Source: Apiotrichum sp. Y4204 (Eukaryota; Basidiomycota; Tremellomycetes; Trichosporonales; Trichosporonaceae). From it: DNA of 64,000 bases. Positions within the stretch are counted from its first letter, which is position 1. Each line of letters opens with the position of its first letter. The position numbers and the translations under genes are program-made. The notes under the pieces were generated by a model. It had not been told where the DNA came from and ran no database searches. It was given only the letters and a program-made list of their open reading frames with translations. Below, piece after piece: positions 36,088 through 48,147 of this stretch. The stretch lies in NCBI GenBank assembly GCA_025531455.1, contig JAMYHL010000021.1, positions 496,001 through 560,000 on the forward strand. The letters run 5' to 3'.

Positions 36088-37015
36088 TCAGACTAACAGG
36101 AGAGCGGCGAGAGCGAGACCAATGGGGCCAGCAGCGGGCAGGTTGCTGGAGGCGCCGTTATTGGAAGAGGGAGTTGCGCTCCCGCTTCCCACATTGTTTC
36201 CACTTCCACTGCCGTTACGGTTGTCGCTGCCGTTGACGACGCCTGTGCTTTGCGCATTATTCGCGACGGGGTTGCCGGAGGCTTGTTGTGTGTTTGCTGC
36301 GTTTCCGGCCGGATCTGTGGTCGACCCGCGAGTGGTCGACCCGCGATTGCCGTTGAGATTGGTCAAGTGGTTGGCATTGCCACCACCCGGAACAATTGAC
36401 GGTCCGGGAAAGTTGACAGAGTTGAACTCGTACGTCTTAAACGAGCGGGTGACGGTCGGCGTGACCGTCAGCCCCGTCATCGCCGGGTCGGTCGGTCTCA
36501 ACGGCGGGTTGGGGACCAGGCCGCCAGTAGACGATGGTCGCACTACTGAGGGATTGTTCGAGCCGACGATAACTGGGGCGCCATACCCATCCTCTGGACA
36601 GTCAGTCCAGTTTTGAACAGTGAGAAAACAGCAACGACGTCCAAGCAGGACGTCATGGCCAAGTTGAGATCAGATACGTACCACAGGGACGAGAGCCGAC
36701 GCGGCAGCAGCGCTCTTCGTCGTAGCACAGCTCTCCTTTCTCGTAACCATCGCAGTATGTTCCGGAAACTGGGGTTAGCGGGCTATTCGCCGCCGACATG
36801 GACTCACGCCCGCAACAAACGGCACCGACAGGCGCACAAGCCCGCGTGTTGGGGCAGAGCCCATATCCTGGGGGACAAAGACGATTCGAAGTTTGGCGGG
36901 CGAAGATTGTCCCGTTGGTGAGCAGCCCATATTGTGCTGTAGTGAAACCCAGCTCGGTGGGGACAGCGCCCGTGAGCGAGCCCAAGAGGGTGAGCGCTAC
37001 GACGGCGTATCTCAT
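36088..37015 (-). CDS. Cys-rich GPI-anchored cell-surface protein
   Basis: Exons 37015-36808, 36768-36682 and 36593-36088 give 266 residues. The N-terminus MRYAVVALTLLGSLTGAVP is a signal peptide. The mature N-terminal half is Cys-rich: LCPPGYGLCPNTRACAPVGAVCC, split by an intron from GTYCDGYEKGELCYDEERCC and RPC. The second half is Asn/Ser/Gly/Thr-rich with NRNGSGSGNN repeats, a typical glycosylated stalk. The end SSNLPAAGPIGLALAALLLV is a classic GPI attachment signal with a small-residue site then a hydrophobic tail. Intron 36769-36807 (39 nt) has a GTGAGT donor and a CTAAC branch and would otherwise be read through in frame. A wall or membrane surface role is inferred; no enzyme fold is seen. 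Confidence 0.85.
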
Positions 37016-38480
37016 GTCGAGCGACTCGCGAGATGAAGGTGAACGGTGAAATGGGCGGTTACAGATTTCGCTAAACGTGCGTTTGGTACGTATTAAGAGG
37101 ACACGACAAAAGATCAAGGAGACGTGTCGACTGTCTTACCTCTCACTGATCCAAAGTGGTGCAAGTCGTTCCGCGATTACTGGAGCAACTCAATCTTCAC
37201 CCTCAGACATCTTCACCCCTCACATATCGAATATCCCCCCGCACCTCGCACCGCGCAAACAGGCTGTCATACATCCGCGAGGCACGCCCCGCGACCTGAG
37301 CTTATTTCTAAAGACGTTCATTTCACCGTCATCACCGCCCGATCGCTCGCACCTGTTTCTCCGTCTTCAGAGCAGCTGAAAGGTTCGTACAGCTGCGTAC
37401 CGTCATGCACGCCATGTAGAGTGCTTCGCCAGGTTTTCTGCACAACGCCAAGCCCGCCAGCGCGCCACACAGGACGCTGCACAGCCTCTCCTGTCTTTCG
37501 CCGACGTTTGGAGACGCACGGATATGCTTGTGTGAGATTACCGTTTGCCCATTATGCCGTTTGTGGTAAATTGCGGCATGCAACCCTGACAAATGCCAAG
37601 AGGCCAGAGGTGCTTGTACGGCAAATGATGGAGGAAGCGGGATCCAACCTGGGGCACCCACAGAGTCCTAAGATCTACAACACAGTTTACAGGATCTGAT
37701 AATGACCAACGACCGGTGCAGAATGTTGACGCCCACCATCCTGCTATCAATTGCCCCGTTATCCATGTACATCCCGAGTTGAGAATCCGCGAAGAACATA
37801 AGGAGGAAACGTGCCAAGACCACTCGTTCCTGGGGCGATGAGCCCTCATCGCCTGCGCCATTGTCACACGTGACCTCAGGCTGCGTTATGAAGTCCGGGC
37901 AGAGGGTCACTCGGTCGGGTTCCGAACTCTGTCGGCTTCCAATCTTCCTTCTCCGCAGCCTCAAGTTGTGTTTGTACATTCTTCGCTCTCTCATTGACTG
38001 GTCGGCTCGGTCCCAGACACGGACGGTACATTTCAACCCAGAACGCATATTCATCACTGGGAACAGCTCACAGCCTTGGCAGCCACTAACGAACTGACGC
38101 GCCACCTGACAGCGTTCTGCACCAAGTGAAAGGAATGCCAAGCAACTCTGCCGCAGTCAATGTGCACCGGTCGTAGTTGCTGTTTGGGGAACAAGGAGAG
38201 CCACACGACAAGACCAGACGTCACTACCACTCAGTGATTCGAACCCCAATCCGACGTGAAGGAAGTTTGCCGATCCGAGAAAGGAGTGGCCGGGTGATAT
38301 CAGTGCCCCCAGAAGTCAGAGCACCAGCGCGGCGCTCGACTGGCAAGCTAACTCGGCACACGACGCGTCGCGACCGCCGCTCTACTTTCATCTCCAACAT
38401 CACAAAGCAAGGAACCTCCTTCGCCATCGCCGTCCCTTCTCATCAAACGCGGCAAGCCAGCGGATTGCATTTACGTAATC
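37016..38480. other. gene-poor stretch before tRNA-Leu
   Basis: No supported protein gene. The minus-strand frame 37668-38159 (about 160 codons, no good ATG) and the plus frame 37124-37699 (starts at GTG) show no family. Near 38228-38250 the minus strand carries a T-loop-like GGGGTTCGAATCA, but its stem does not pair, so no tRNA is called. Confidence 0.45.
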
Positions 38481-38603
38481 GGCGAGATGGCCGAGCGGTC
38501 TAAGGCGCTGTGTTAAGGTGTATAACCTCCGCAGTCTTCGGACGTGGGTTCGAATCCCACTCTCGTCAAAAGAGGATTCAGTTCCTCCAGCCAACCTTTT
38601 TGC
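38468..38603 (+). repeat. tRNA-Leu cassette, copy A (136 bp)
   Basis: Includes the tRNA plus shared flanks: 13 bases before it (CATTTACGTAATC) and 35 bases after it through the pol III terminator to TTTTTGC. The same unit recurs inverted at 51080-51216. Only the tRNA intron differs clearly. Confidence 0.9.
38481..38568 (+). tRNA. tRNA-Leu(AAG) with a 10-nt intron
   Basis: Acceptor stem GGCGAGA pairs with TCTCGTC (one G-U), followed by discriminator A. The D arm is TGGCCGAGCGGTCTAAGGC. The anticodon stem CTGTG pairs with CGCAG around loop TTAAGG..C, giving anticodon AAG. The intron TGTATAACCT sits after position 37, the canonical site for nuclear tRNA introns. The variable arm is long (GTCTTCGGAC), as in class II leucine tRNAs. 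The T arm is GTGGGTTCGAATCCCAC. A T-run (CTTTTT) about 28 bases downstream is the likely RNA polymerase III terminator. An inverted second copy lies at 51115-51203. Confidence 0.95.
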
Positions 38604-38905
38604 GTTGGGGAGGAGTGAAGGGAGGGTCGGGAGGGGCCGGAGGATCGCGGAGGAGGCCAAAGGCCAAAGGACGAAAGAATTGCCCGAGAGGCTTTAGACG
38701 TTCTGGCAAGACTTCGGGAGACCGGCCCACCAGCCCCCGCTGGCGTCTTCCTGGAGTCTTGCCGAGCTGCATCCCCAATCTGTCAGTTGTTCAGTCTAAG
38801 GTGCTTGTCAAGATGTCAGGCTTAGGATCGAGGTCATAACAATCCGCAGTTAGCTGGCGGCAGAGATGAGGTTATGTTCATTAATGCAATGCCAAAAATA
38901 CCCGT
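38604..38905. other. short intergenic region
   Basis: Between the tRNA cassette and the 3' end of ABZ1. G-rich on the plus strand (GGGAGGGTCGGGAGGGGCC near 38620-38640, a possible G-quadruplex former). No gene is seen. Confidence 0.4.
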
Positions 38906-41693
38906 TTACAAACCCTCCAGTGGCCCGACGACAGACTGCACCTTTGTGAGCACCTCGGCCCACTCACCCTCGCGCTCCGAGAGCCATGTGATAGCGCCAC
39001 CTGCGCCGATGCTCAGTTCTGAATGGTTAGCGTCTACCCAAGATCCGAGACGCTGCACTCACGGTCGCCTTCCAGCACCATTGTCCGGATCACGACGCTC
39101 AGATCTGCGCTGCCGCAGAGGGAGAAGTAGCCCAGCGCGCCCGAGTAGATGCCTCGCGGGTAGTGGTCCTCAAAGTCGTCGAGAAGCTGCACACTGCGCA
39201 GCTTCGGGGCGCCAGTCATGGATCCGGGAGGGAAGCAACGCTTGACGGCTTCCACCGAGCCAATGTGCGGTGCGAGCTGCCCGACTACTGTTGTGACTAG
39301 GTTGTGGACGCCGTAGCTTTCCAGTGCGATCAGCTGCGGGACTTTCACAGTGGAGGGCACGCAACAAGACAGGAGGTCTGAGCGGATAAGATCCACAATC
39401 TGAGGTAAGCTTCCCGTCCCTGTTGCACAGCTTACCATGAGATTCTCCGCACGCTCCTTGAGGTCTTCGCTTAACGCTTTCCCTCGGGCCTCATCCTCGC
39501 GAGCAGCCTCGGCAAGGCATGCTTCGCTGCCCTTCTCCTCGCCTCCGCATCCTACACCCGGGACGCAGACGCACTGGCCGGGACGCACGCGTGGGCTGGT
39601 ACCCTTGATCGGGCGCATCTCAATCTCGCCGTGCTCAATCTGGAGGAAACGCTCCGGCGATGACGAGAGGACATGCAGACCCTGGCCCTTCGGAGTCGGG
39701 ATGCACGGGAAGGAGATGAATGTCGAGTAGTAGGCGGGGTTGAAGGTACGCAGGCGGAGGTAGGTCGCAAACGGGTCGGAGTCCGCTGTAGCGAGGAACG
39801 ATGTCGTCTGGTTGAGCTCGTAGCTCTCTCCCTGCCTGATCGCCTCGCGGCAAGCATCGATACGAGACATGTGCTCTGCGCCACCTACGCGAGGACGGAA
39901 GACGGGGAACCTGGCAGCCGGAGTGGTGAACTCTAAAGGAGGAGAGGTGAGAACCTCCTCCAGGGCATGTGTGTACGCCTCGAAAGAGGATACGGACGTG
40001 CCAAAGTGGACACCACAAGACTGGAGCCACTTGAGCATATCGGCGTCGTCAAACGCTCCATTGCCGCCGTCAACCACTACACCACGCGCAATCCACTCGT
40101 CGTCCTCGGTCCGTTCGATAAGCTTGTCAGCCCAGGACCAGACGGCGTCAACCCTTTCCGCGGTGACGTTTGGCGGCCGGTGATAACCTGCCAAGCTCTC
40201 CTCCTTCATCTCGTACGTGAACCAGCCTATCCAGCCACCACGGAAGCCTCCAGCCGTGCCAGCGACACGCGCGGAAAGTGCCTGCTGGCCGTCATTGAAC
40301 CACGACCAGAAGGTTTCACCGGCAGGAAGAGTTCGTGTCACGGGCTGAGCTTCGCCCTGGTACAGAGTCACAGTCCGAGTCGCGAGGGAGTATGTGAGAA
40401 CAAAGCTGGGTGCAGCGAGTGATGTCGTTGTTGGGCGGGACGGCTGCAGGTTAGATCATGAACTAGACATAGCATCTGAACTTACACTCTTCCCGTCGAG
40501 CCATACCTCGCCAACCTTGGAAGTATCATTTCTCACGATCCTCTCGTAGATTTCTGCGGTGTGACGGTCCTTGCCAACATCACCGAAGCGGCGCTCAGCC
40601 AGCAACAGTCGTCCTGTAGGTTGGGACTTGGCGCCAACTGGGGAACCAGCACGCGTCGGTGCCGCAGACGCAGCAACACGATACGTGCACGCTGAAACGA
40701 GCTGGCGCTCCAGTGTCGGGAAGACAGGGGGAGACGAGTGGAACGCGTGCACCTTGTCTAAAAAAGCGTGCAGAAGCTGGGGGCCGCGGGTCGATGAAAT
40801 GGACTGGAGTTGGTATTTATCAAGGTCAACAGACGTACCTCGGGGTGGTACTGCACACCCCAGATGGGAAGTGAGCGGTGCATAAGGCCCTGGATGGTGG
40901 GTTCGCTGTCGTTCTGCGGATCTGACCAGGCAGTCACCTCGAGCTCAGCGGGGAAGCCTGATGTTAGTCACTGTGTCAGGAACAGGTTACATACTTTCCG
41001 GATCAACGACGAGCGAGTTGTAAACGACAGCATCGAAGCCAGAGCGAGCTTCCTCAGGGAAGATAGGCGACGCGAAGAGGCCCTTGGCTGGAACAACGGG
41101 CGCGACACGAACGACATGACCGTGCGTAATTTTCGGTGTGTTGATGATCTGAGTACGTGAGCTACTACAGCTGAATGACAGTGACAAGCATTGCATGATT
41201 CGAGGTGCAAGTTCTCAACAGCCCTACATCGACAACTCACCTTGCCCCCAAACGCAACGCCGATCGCTTGGTGCCCCAAACACACGCCCAGGATGGGTAC
41301 AGGATGGGCCTTGATCAGCTCGAGCGCAAAACCGATGTCCTGCTGTCAGAAACGTCGATGCGATAGCAATACCTTAGGCTTGTCGGGTCGTCCGGGACCT
41401 GGCGACAAGATCACACAGTCCGTGTTGGGGATGACATCACGCTGGAACGTCGGCCTGCGTTGATTAGATTCTTCTCGGAGGCCTGCATCGCGGTACACAC
41501 CAGTCATACTTGTCGGCCTTGATAACGACAACTTTGCGGAGCACCTCGGAATCCGGGTAGAGCTGAGTGAACAAGATGAGCAGGTTATTGGTATCTTAGT
41601 ATAATGTCAGCCTGGATTCGTCACGACGTTGAGGCTATGCTTACACGAGTCGTAGTAGTCAAGAATGACTGTACGCGGAAGCGGAGGGACCAT
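38906..41693 (-). CDS. ABZ1: aminodeoxychorismate synthase (fused PabA-PabB type)
   Basis: Makes 4-amino-4-deoxychorismate from chorismate and glutamine, the precursor of p-aminobenzoate for folate. Ten exons (41693-41645, 41594-41501, 41454-41373, 41339-41241, 41148-40995, 40957-40839, 40803-40486, 40443-39436, 39399-39063, 39018-38906) give 790 residues. N-terminal amidotransferase: LDYYDSYTNNLL, nucleophile in [11 protein letters not shown] and GVQYHPESI. The C-terminal chorismate-binding domain has [50 protein letters not shown] and YSGALGY. Intron 39400-39435 (36 nt, in frame, no stop) must be removed to restore the invariant ENLMIVDL box. The IKGT lysine distinguishes PabB from anthranilate synthase. 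Divergent from FAU1. Confidence 0.96.
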
Positions 41694-42098
41694 GATCGCA
41701 GCCACTAGATGCAGCTGTCCTGTCTCGGTGATGGCTTGTAGGGGGAAGCGATTCGAGCCGCGCAGAGAGCTCACAGCCCAGATAAGATGACGATGGGTGT
41801 GATGGCCGTGATGGGGTCAGTGGAGGACGCGACGTTGAAGCAAGCGGAACGGCAATGGCGCGGTCGTGGAAAAAAAAGTTGGGGAGTTCCCGGCCCGGGT
41901 CCTGGAACAATGTGATGTGATGTGATTGCATGGATTGTGCATCGACTGATGGAAATCTTGGTGGGTGATTAGAGGGCGTCATACAAAAATCCGATTCGGG
42001 GCTCCGCGCCGCGCCGCCCAAAACTCAATCTCGATTGGACATTTGTGGAACGCGATACAAATAAATGCCTTGTTGTGGTTCTCATCACCTCTCGGCCC
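41694..42098. promoter_or_regulatory. shared divergent promoter of ABZ1 and FAU1
   Basis: The 405 bases separate the two start codons of oppositely oriented folate genes. A poly-A tract (41867-41877) lies centrally. ATG-to-ATG spacing this short implies shared control; no specific factor site is recognised. Confidence 0.6.
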
Positions 42099-43514
42099 AT
42101 GGCATCCACAACCAACTCTATCAGCACGGACGACGACATGGCCGCAGTCTTTGCACGCAAGGCGGCGTTGCGGAAAAACATGCTCCGCACGCTGCGGGCG
42201 ATGAGCGACACCGAGCTCAGCGAGCAGTGTGAGTTTCGAACAAGGGCGCCCCCAGGAGGCCACAGGAGAACAGATGAGCAGCCCAGTATTTCGAGTGCTG
42301 GTGTTCATCGTCTGCAGGGATTGATGGCTGACGCACAGCTGCCGCAGTGGCCAAGCATCTTGCCAACGAGGGGTTCTTTCAAAACGCGCGCACAGTCGGG
42401 TGCTACCTCTCGATGAAGAAGGGCGAGCTCCGAACCGATGGCATTGTGCGGAGCTTGTTGGCCGGTGAGTTTCAGAGTCTGTGCGTCGTCCTGTCGATTT
42501 TGTCCTACTTGGTCCGAGCTGTTGAAGAGCACTATTGGTTTTATCAAGGGAGTGACGATGATCTTGGTTACTGCATGGTTGGGTTGTGGGACGGCGAGGA
42601 TTAGCAAGATGCTGCGGCATGTGGGAACCAACCGTTCCTTGTCCCGCTACCGCTGAGCGGCAATCGAATCTCCGCTGCCCGTGGGCGACGGAGATGTGAT
42701 GCCCGATAGATGGCGCTTGTGAGGACGGATGGGCGTCGAAAGGAGACGAAGAGGACATGGGAAATCAAGGGCAGCGTGTGGTATTATCCACCTTTGCCCA
42801 TCGTTGCAAGACGTCAACATTGCCCTGTTTTCTGACCCAGACTGACGCGTTAGATGACAAGGCCCTCTACACACCCTATCTCCCTCCGGAGGCGAGCAAG
42901 CCCGGTGCGGACACTCCACTCATGCACATGCTCCGGCTGTACAACACCGCCGATCTGATGGCATGTCCATTGGACAAATGGGGGATTCTCGACCCCGGGA
43001 CGGAGAGGCATGATGTGCCAGAGCCGAGAGAGGATGGTGAGTAACTCATGGGGTTGACTATGGAGGTAGAACGCGAGGAGGTGATGTGGAGAGCTTTGTC
43101 TGACGGCAGCGATGAACCCCGCGTCTCCGGCTCTGGACGTGATCCTCATTCCTGGCGTCGCATTCGATGCCCAGTGCAATAGGGTAAGTACTGGTTGCGC
43201 CAAGACAACGTGTGTCGGCGTGTGTGGCTGTCTACACGACACCGGCCCACGGCTTTGTGTCCCCCCTTCTGACAACAGCTTGGCCGCGGAAAGGCATTCT
43301 ACGACACATTCCTAGCGAAGTACACCGCCGCGCGGCCGCGCCCCCTCCTTGGTAAGCTGCAGGACTGATATCAGATCTTACAGCAGTCGCCCTCGCACTC
43401 GAACCCCAGATAATTGACGAGCCTGTGCCCGTCACGCCCAGCGATTTCACGCTCGATGCGGTCGTCAGCCCGAGCGGTATTGTGTGGCGCGAACCGCGCG
43501 AGTCGAAGGAGTAG
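42099..43514 (+). CDS. FAU1: 5-formyltetrahydrofolate cyclo-ligase (MTHFS)
   Basis: Converts 5-formyl-THF to 5,10-methenyl-THF with ATP, returning the storage folate to the active pool. Six exons (42099-42228, 42339-42464, 42854-43036, 43110-43183, 43279-43351, 43384-43514) give 238 residues. Motifs: basic start ARKAALRKNMLRTLRAM, GCYLSMKKGELRTDGIV, KALYTPYLPP, LDVILIPGVAFDAQCNRLGRGKAFYD split by an intron, and the closing PSDFTLDAVVSPSGIVWRE. Intron 2 (42465-42853) is 389 nt, about ten times the local norm. The ATG at 42099 begins MASTTNS, and no mitochondrial presequence is obvious. It shares a divergent promoter with ABZ1, so both ends of folate supply could be co-regulated. Confidence 0.95.
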
Positions 43515-46500
43515 CTGTAGAACTCAATGTCGCGGGCACCCGGGAAGACTGAGCTTTGATGGAGTGCAAGATTGTCAATTGGGCAAACTGTGATGATTCT
43601 GTGCCAGCTTGCGAATATTATTAGTATGATCGGGCTCAGCCAGCTTCAGAATGATCCGTCTGCTACATTGACTATACTAACACTCTGACCCATGAGCGAT
43701 TGATCCTGCAACGAGCTGAAGGTCGGTTACAGGTCATTTTTGGCCTCTACACGTTGCCTTTCAGTGTAGCCCGTTAATCCAGCTGAAAGACAGTAGTCAG
43801 AGATAGGTGGTAGCTGGGAGCCTATTACTCCCGTGCAGCAGAAGCATCGTAGCTCCCTATGAGTCGCCTCTCCCGCGTCGTCGTCTGCATCGCTGCACAT
43901 CTCGGGAGCTCGCCTCTGCAGGGCTCTTGATCGCATGCTGGGCGGTTCTGGATCTCCCGCGATCTCATGGAATGTGGCAACGGGGAACACGAGCACAGGT
44001 CGCGATCGCCCTCTATTCGCGACGCTAGGCAATCCCGTGATCCCGTGTCTCCGCGGATTGTCAATTCCGACAATCTCACTGTGTGACTTGCTGTTGGAGA
44101 GATGTTTGTGCATCTGTGATTTCTGCCATTTTTCACGTCGGACGCCGAAGACCGATGATCTGAAGGTCGTCTCTGTTCCAGCCTTCACTTCATTTTCGCT
44201 TCCTATCTCCCCACTGCTTCTCCGCCACTGATTCCCACCATTGAATGTGCAGTTGGTGCAAATAACGGCCCTGAGACCATATGACAACCGAAATGCTGCG
44301 GAGAAGCCCCATGTGGACGACCTCTAGCTCTGTTGCGATAACGTAAAGACAATCGAGCGTTCCGGCCTCCGGCTTCTAGACTATCAGTTCCCAAAGCCTG
44401 CCCAGGATCCAAAGTCCCACTACGTACAGGACACATTTGCGCAGCAGTTGAGCTATCACGCTGAACTGCCAACTTATAGTTTGTGTCACACAGTCGATGC
44501 GGACGACAACTCACTAGCGCAGACTAGTGGGTGGGCACCTAGAATCTGTGGAGCATGGACGGACAGTTGAGCGAGGCGCTTGGAGCCCCCACATGGCCGA
44601 ACAGCAGACAAAGGTTTCGACAGACTGTCGTCGTTGGTCGCTGTGTTCCAACTGACGAACTTGTGCTTCCATTCTCGCACTCTGCAGATTTGCTGATTCC
44701 AGACCTGCGTAGAGAGTGGCTTGGAGGCCTAGCACGCTCAAGATGCCATACGCGGTGACCTAGCTCAATCTTCACTCCTAGCATATTCAGTCGCGATCAG
44801 TTGTTAGGTTTGTATTAACTGTTCAGTTACGTTATGACATTCAAGTGTATGGCAGGGGCATCTGTGTGAAACGCTGTCATGACGCGCACTATTCACGATT
44901 CATGATCCACTGTCGGGCTCGCGCTTGCGAGAACGTGTGCTCTGAGACCTATTCATGCCCTTCATACAAGGTTCTATTGTGCGGCATGTGTGCATGTGGT
45001 GGTGGTGCCATTCTGAGCGCAGTTGCGCATCCTAGTGCTAGCTCCCGGATGTTAACAAAGGTCCAAGAAGCACGTAAGCTCAAAGGGCGAAAGGATCCTA
45101 AGCTCCTAAGGTGGTGTGCCAGGGAATGTTGAGCCACTCCGCAGCGATCCGCGAGACTCGGATTCAGCCTACTGTACGTACGTACTAGGTCAGTCACCGC
45201 ATAGGCCGACGGTCCGATTGGCTGCATTGTTCGGGAACAAAGGCCACAGACATTGCCACAGGCCACAGTTGAGGAGCCAGTACCTGGGCCTACGCCTTGC
45301 CGGTGGCGTCCTTTTTGGTGGCGTTTGATTGTGAAAGGAGGTTTAGCTTTGTAAATTGAAGTGTGCAAGAGTAAGCCGGCGTGCACTGAGGCAGGACCGC
45401 CCAGCTGGGAAGGGTTGAGAGGCTGAGGAGGTCGGAGAAGCCGACTGGCGCACTGGCGCGACTGGGCTGCTTATGCGATGGGTTCTTGATGCGCATCATA
45501 GAAGTTCCTCCTGTCCTGAGACGGACAGTCTACGGCCCGGACTAACTGGATCGCGAGGAACGGCGAATGTAGAGGTCCGTTGGCCGTTGGCTAGTCTGGA
45601 CTTGGGCGCTTGGGCACTATAGAGCATCTCTTTGTTCCCTCTCAGTTACGCCGTTCGAAACGGTGGATGCGTCAACGCGCATTGCTGTACGCGCTGTGCT
45701 GCAAAGCAATGCCCAATGCTCCGCAACGATGCGCAAGAGACGCGTCTAGTTGGAAGTGATTTTGCACAAGACCAGGTCCGCCAGGGGTAGTCGCTACAGC
45801 GTGCATCGGTTTTTTTAGCTGCGATTGCCTGCTATGGACCCACACGCCAGGGGATTTGGGGCTGCACTGCACCGGACACCGGAAGGGGGTAGCGGTGCGG
45901 GCTTCGGGGCCTTTGGAACTGCCGTAAACAGCTCGGATTCTGGCAAGTCTGTGCGTGCATTGGGTATGGCTGTAGCCAAACCTAAAAGAATCCAAGAGTA
46001 CCGCAGGGTTGGCATATTACGATATCGCACCTCCATTGTACGATTTTACAGTTGATACCGGTGTCCTGCGCGTTCCTGCGATCCTGCTGTCGTTAGGATT
46101 GATAGAACGCCTCCAAAAGTGCCAGCGAAGGAATCAGGGGGTGATCAGGGCCATTAGGGGGAATGTGTCGATGCCCACAGCCACAGGCTGACAGTGCTCC
46201 TCAAGGGATCCAAAGGTACGGCGGTCAATGGATCGCTGGCTCGCCATCACTGGCTCTGCGCCCAAGCGCGCGCCAAAAAGGCACGGACAGGATGATCAGT
46301 TTCTGGTATCTCTCCCTGTTTTTGATCTGCATCTGCAACCCGCTCAACACCGCCGTGCGTTCCAGATGCAACCAAGGCCCAGATTGAAGCACCGGTCCAG
46401 CCATATACCGGTGCGAAGGGAGCGCAGGGCGTACAGCAGCGCATGAGCCAAAGGGCCCACTCAGCAGGGCGCAATGGACAGGGCGCGACATCGAATTAAG

Positions 46501-47003
46501 CCCCGAGATAGAATAGTGCTATCAGGCAGTAGCGTCTATTTAGACGCCACTGCCCGGCGTCCATCCTGTCTCTCTCCCCCCCAGTCCTGGCACACATCCT
46601 TCTCCTTCTTTCACGTCCCTTTACTTTTTTTTTCCTTGTTCGCGGTGCTGTAGACTCAGCGCTCCACTTTTGGCCGACACATTCTGTTCACAGGTTAGAC
46701 AGAATTGCCATCTTTTTTTTGTCCGCTTTCACGCCCCAGTTCTTTCGCTTCTGACGATACTCGAGCCAGGACTGAGTCCCGACCGCTGATCCTCACTGCC
46801 TTTCTAAACAGACCTATCATTTCTGTTGATCTAAATCTTACAGATCGACCGCCGTCCTTTGTTTCCCATCTTCTTCTCGATCTGTTCAGCGTGAGAACAG
46901 ATCTAACAACCCCGCTCCAGGTCGTCGCTAGTTTACATCGGCCCCCTTGCTTGGTTATATAACTTCGTTCTTCCTCTACCAGCAACATCCTTCTTGGAAC
47001 ACG
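43515..47003. other. 3.5-kb gene-poor stretch and pyrimidine-rich promoter
   Basis: Open frames up to 186 codons (for example 43727-44287 minus, 44949-45386 minus) lack an ATG or any recognised domain and overlap on opposite strands. From about 46560 to 47000 the plus strand is strongly C/T-rich with long T runs (46625-46635, 46713-46721). This looks like the promoter and leader of the next gene. Confidence 0.45.
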
Positions 47004-48147
47004 ATGGCCTCGCCTATCCACTCATTCCTCTTCTCGCCGCCTCCTTCCCCTCCAGCCGACGGTGAGACCCAAGAGTCTGCCCCGTACTCGTCTCTGCGCT
47101 CTCTACTTCCCCGGGACGTTCGCAACTCGTTCGATTACGCTGCCAGCAAATCACTCAAGGCGTCTCCGAAGCTTGGTGAGACCTCAATTCTTCCGTCGCT
47201 GTCGGCTCCCTCTCGGTCCGCAGCCCCGTCTCGTGTCTCGGCGAAGGCGTCCAGGCTCGGTCTTAAGGCGCTTGACATTGAGGCCGCCAACCTCCCCACG
47301 ATCCGCCCCCGCCTTCGTCTTTCGCCCCTCATCTCCCCGCGTCTTATCAGGGCCTCCATTCCCCGCCCCATTCTTCGCATGCTAGTCTTTGTCGCCTGCG
47401 TCCTCTCGGGCGTGATGCTCCTTCGCACCGTCACCGACGTGGTCTTCCCCGGCATGCCTCAAGTCGAGGTCATGGATTCTCAGTACGGATACGTTCCCCC
47501 TCAGGCTATCCGCTCCAGGCCTCTTGTTTCCGGTGAGTAAAAACATGGCGCACGGTAGACAGTCTTGAGGTGTCACTGTTTCCCTGCGATTGTAATGAAC
47601 CAATAAGTGTAACCACTAACCATCTACAGCGCCCCCTCGTACCCAGCGTCCCGTTCACCACCCTCTTCCACCCTCGCATGAGCTCCTCGCCCTACAGTCG
47701 TTCATCGTCGAATCGGCGTACCACCACCTTCTCTCCAACGTGGACCCGAATGAGCCTCTCGACGCATCGGATCTCCTTGGGAACAGCGCCCGCCGTCTGG
47801 GCGCGACTGGTTCCGCTCGTGAGCAGCAGTGGCTCGAGGAGGTGGCGGAGGAGAACGCCCACAATGTGGTCCTTTGGTATGCGTCCAACTCGGTCCCTCA
47901 CTACGCAATGGAGGGCGTCACCTCCCGCCATGGGCAAGGCAACCGCCCGACGCTGGTGTCCACGGCTGGCCGCTCAGACGCGCATGTTCTCCGCGGTATC
48001 TTCGCCCGTCTTGGGTTTGACCTCGATGTTGCGCCCGTGCTTGTCATCGGCGGCGAGCCGATCCACGCCACCGCGGATGCCATGGCGGAGCTGCGCTCCA
48101 GCGGCAAACTCGCGGCCAAGCTTGGCAACATTGGCTGGCGCGTCTAA
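47004..48147 (+). CDS. single-pass membrane protein with glutaredoxin-like domain lacking active-site Cys
   Basis: Two exons (47004-47532 and 47630-48147) give 348 residues. Residues 1-115 are Ser/Pro-rich and basic, probably cytosolic. A single membrane span follows (about 120-142, LVFVACVLSGVMLLRTVTDVV). The lumenal part ends in a thioredoxin-like fold of the Grx6/Grx7 arrangement: NVVLWYASNSVPHYA, then HVLRGIFARLGFDLDVAPVL, VIGGEPIHATADAMAELRSS, GKLAAKL. In glutaredoxins the first strand leads to CPxC or CPxS; here the equivalent is SVPH, without cysteine. The cis-Pro region, the GG turn and the final helix are kept. So it is probably a non-redox relative of the secretory-pathway glutaredoxins. 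The assignment rests on motif order alone. Confidence 0.75.

Noticed and set aside
38228..38250. T-loop-like GGTTCGAATC on the minus strand, possible tRNA
   Set aside because: The T stem does not pair and no acceptor or anticodon stem is found around it.
43727..44287. 186-codon minus-strand open frame
   Set aside because: It begins at a TTG, has no recognisable domain, and is crossed by plus-strand frames of similar size.
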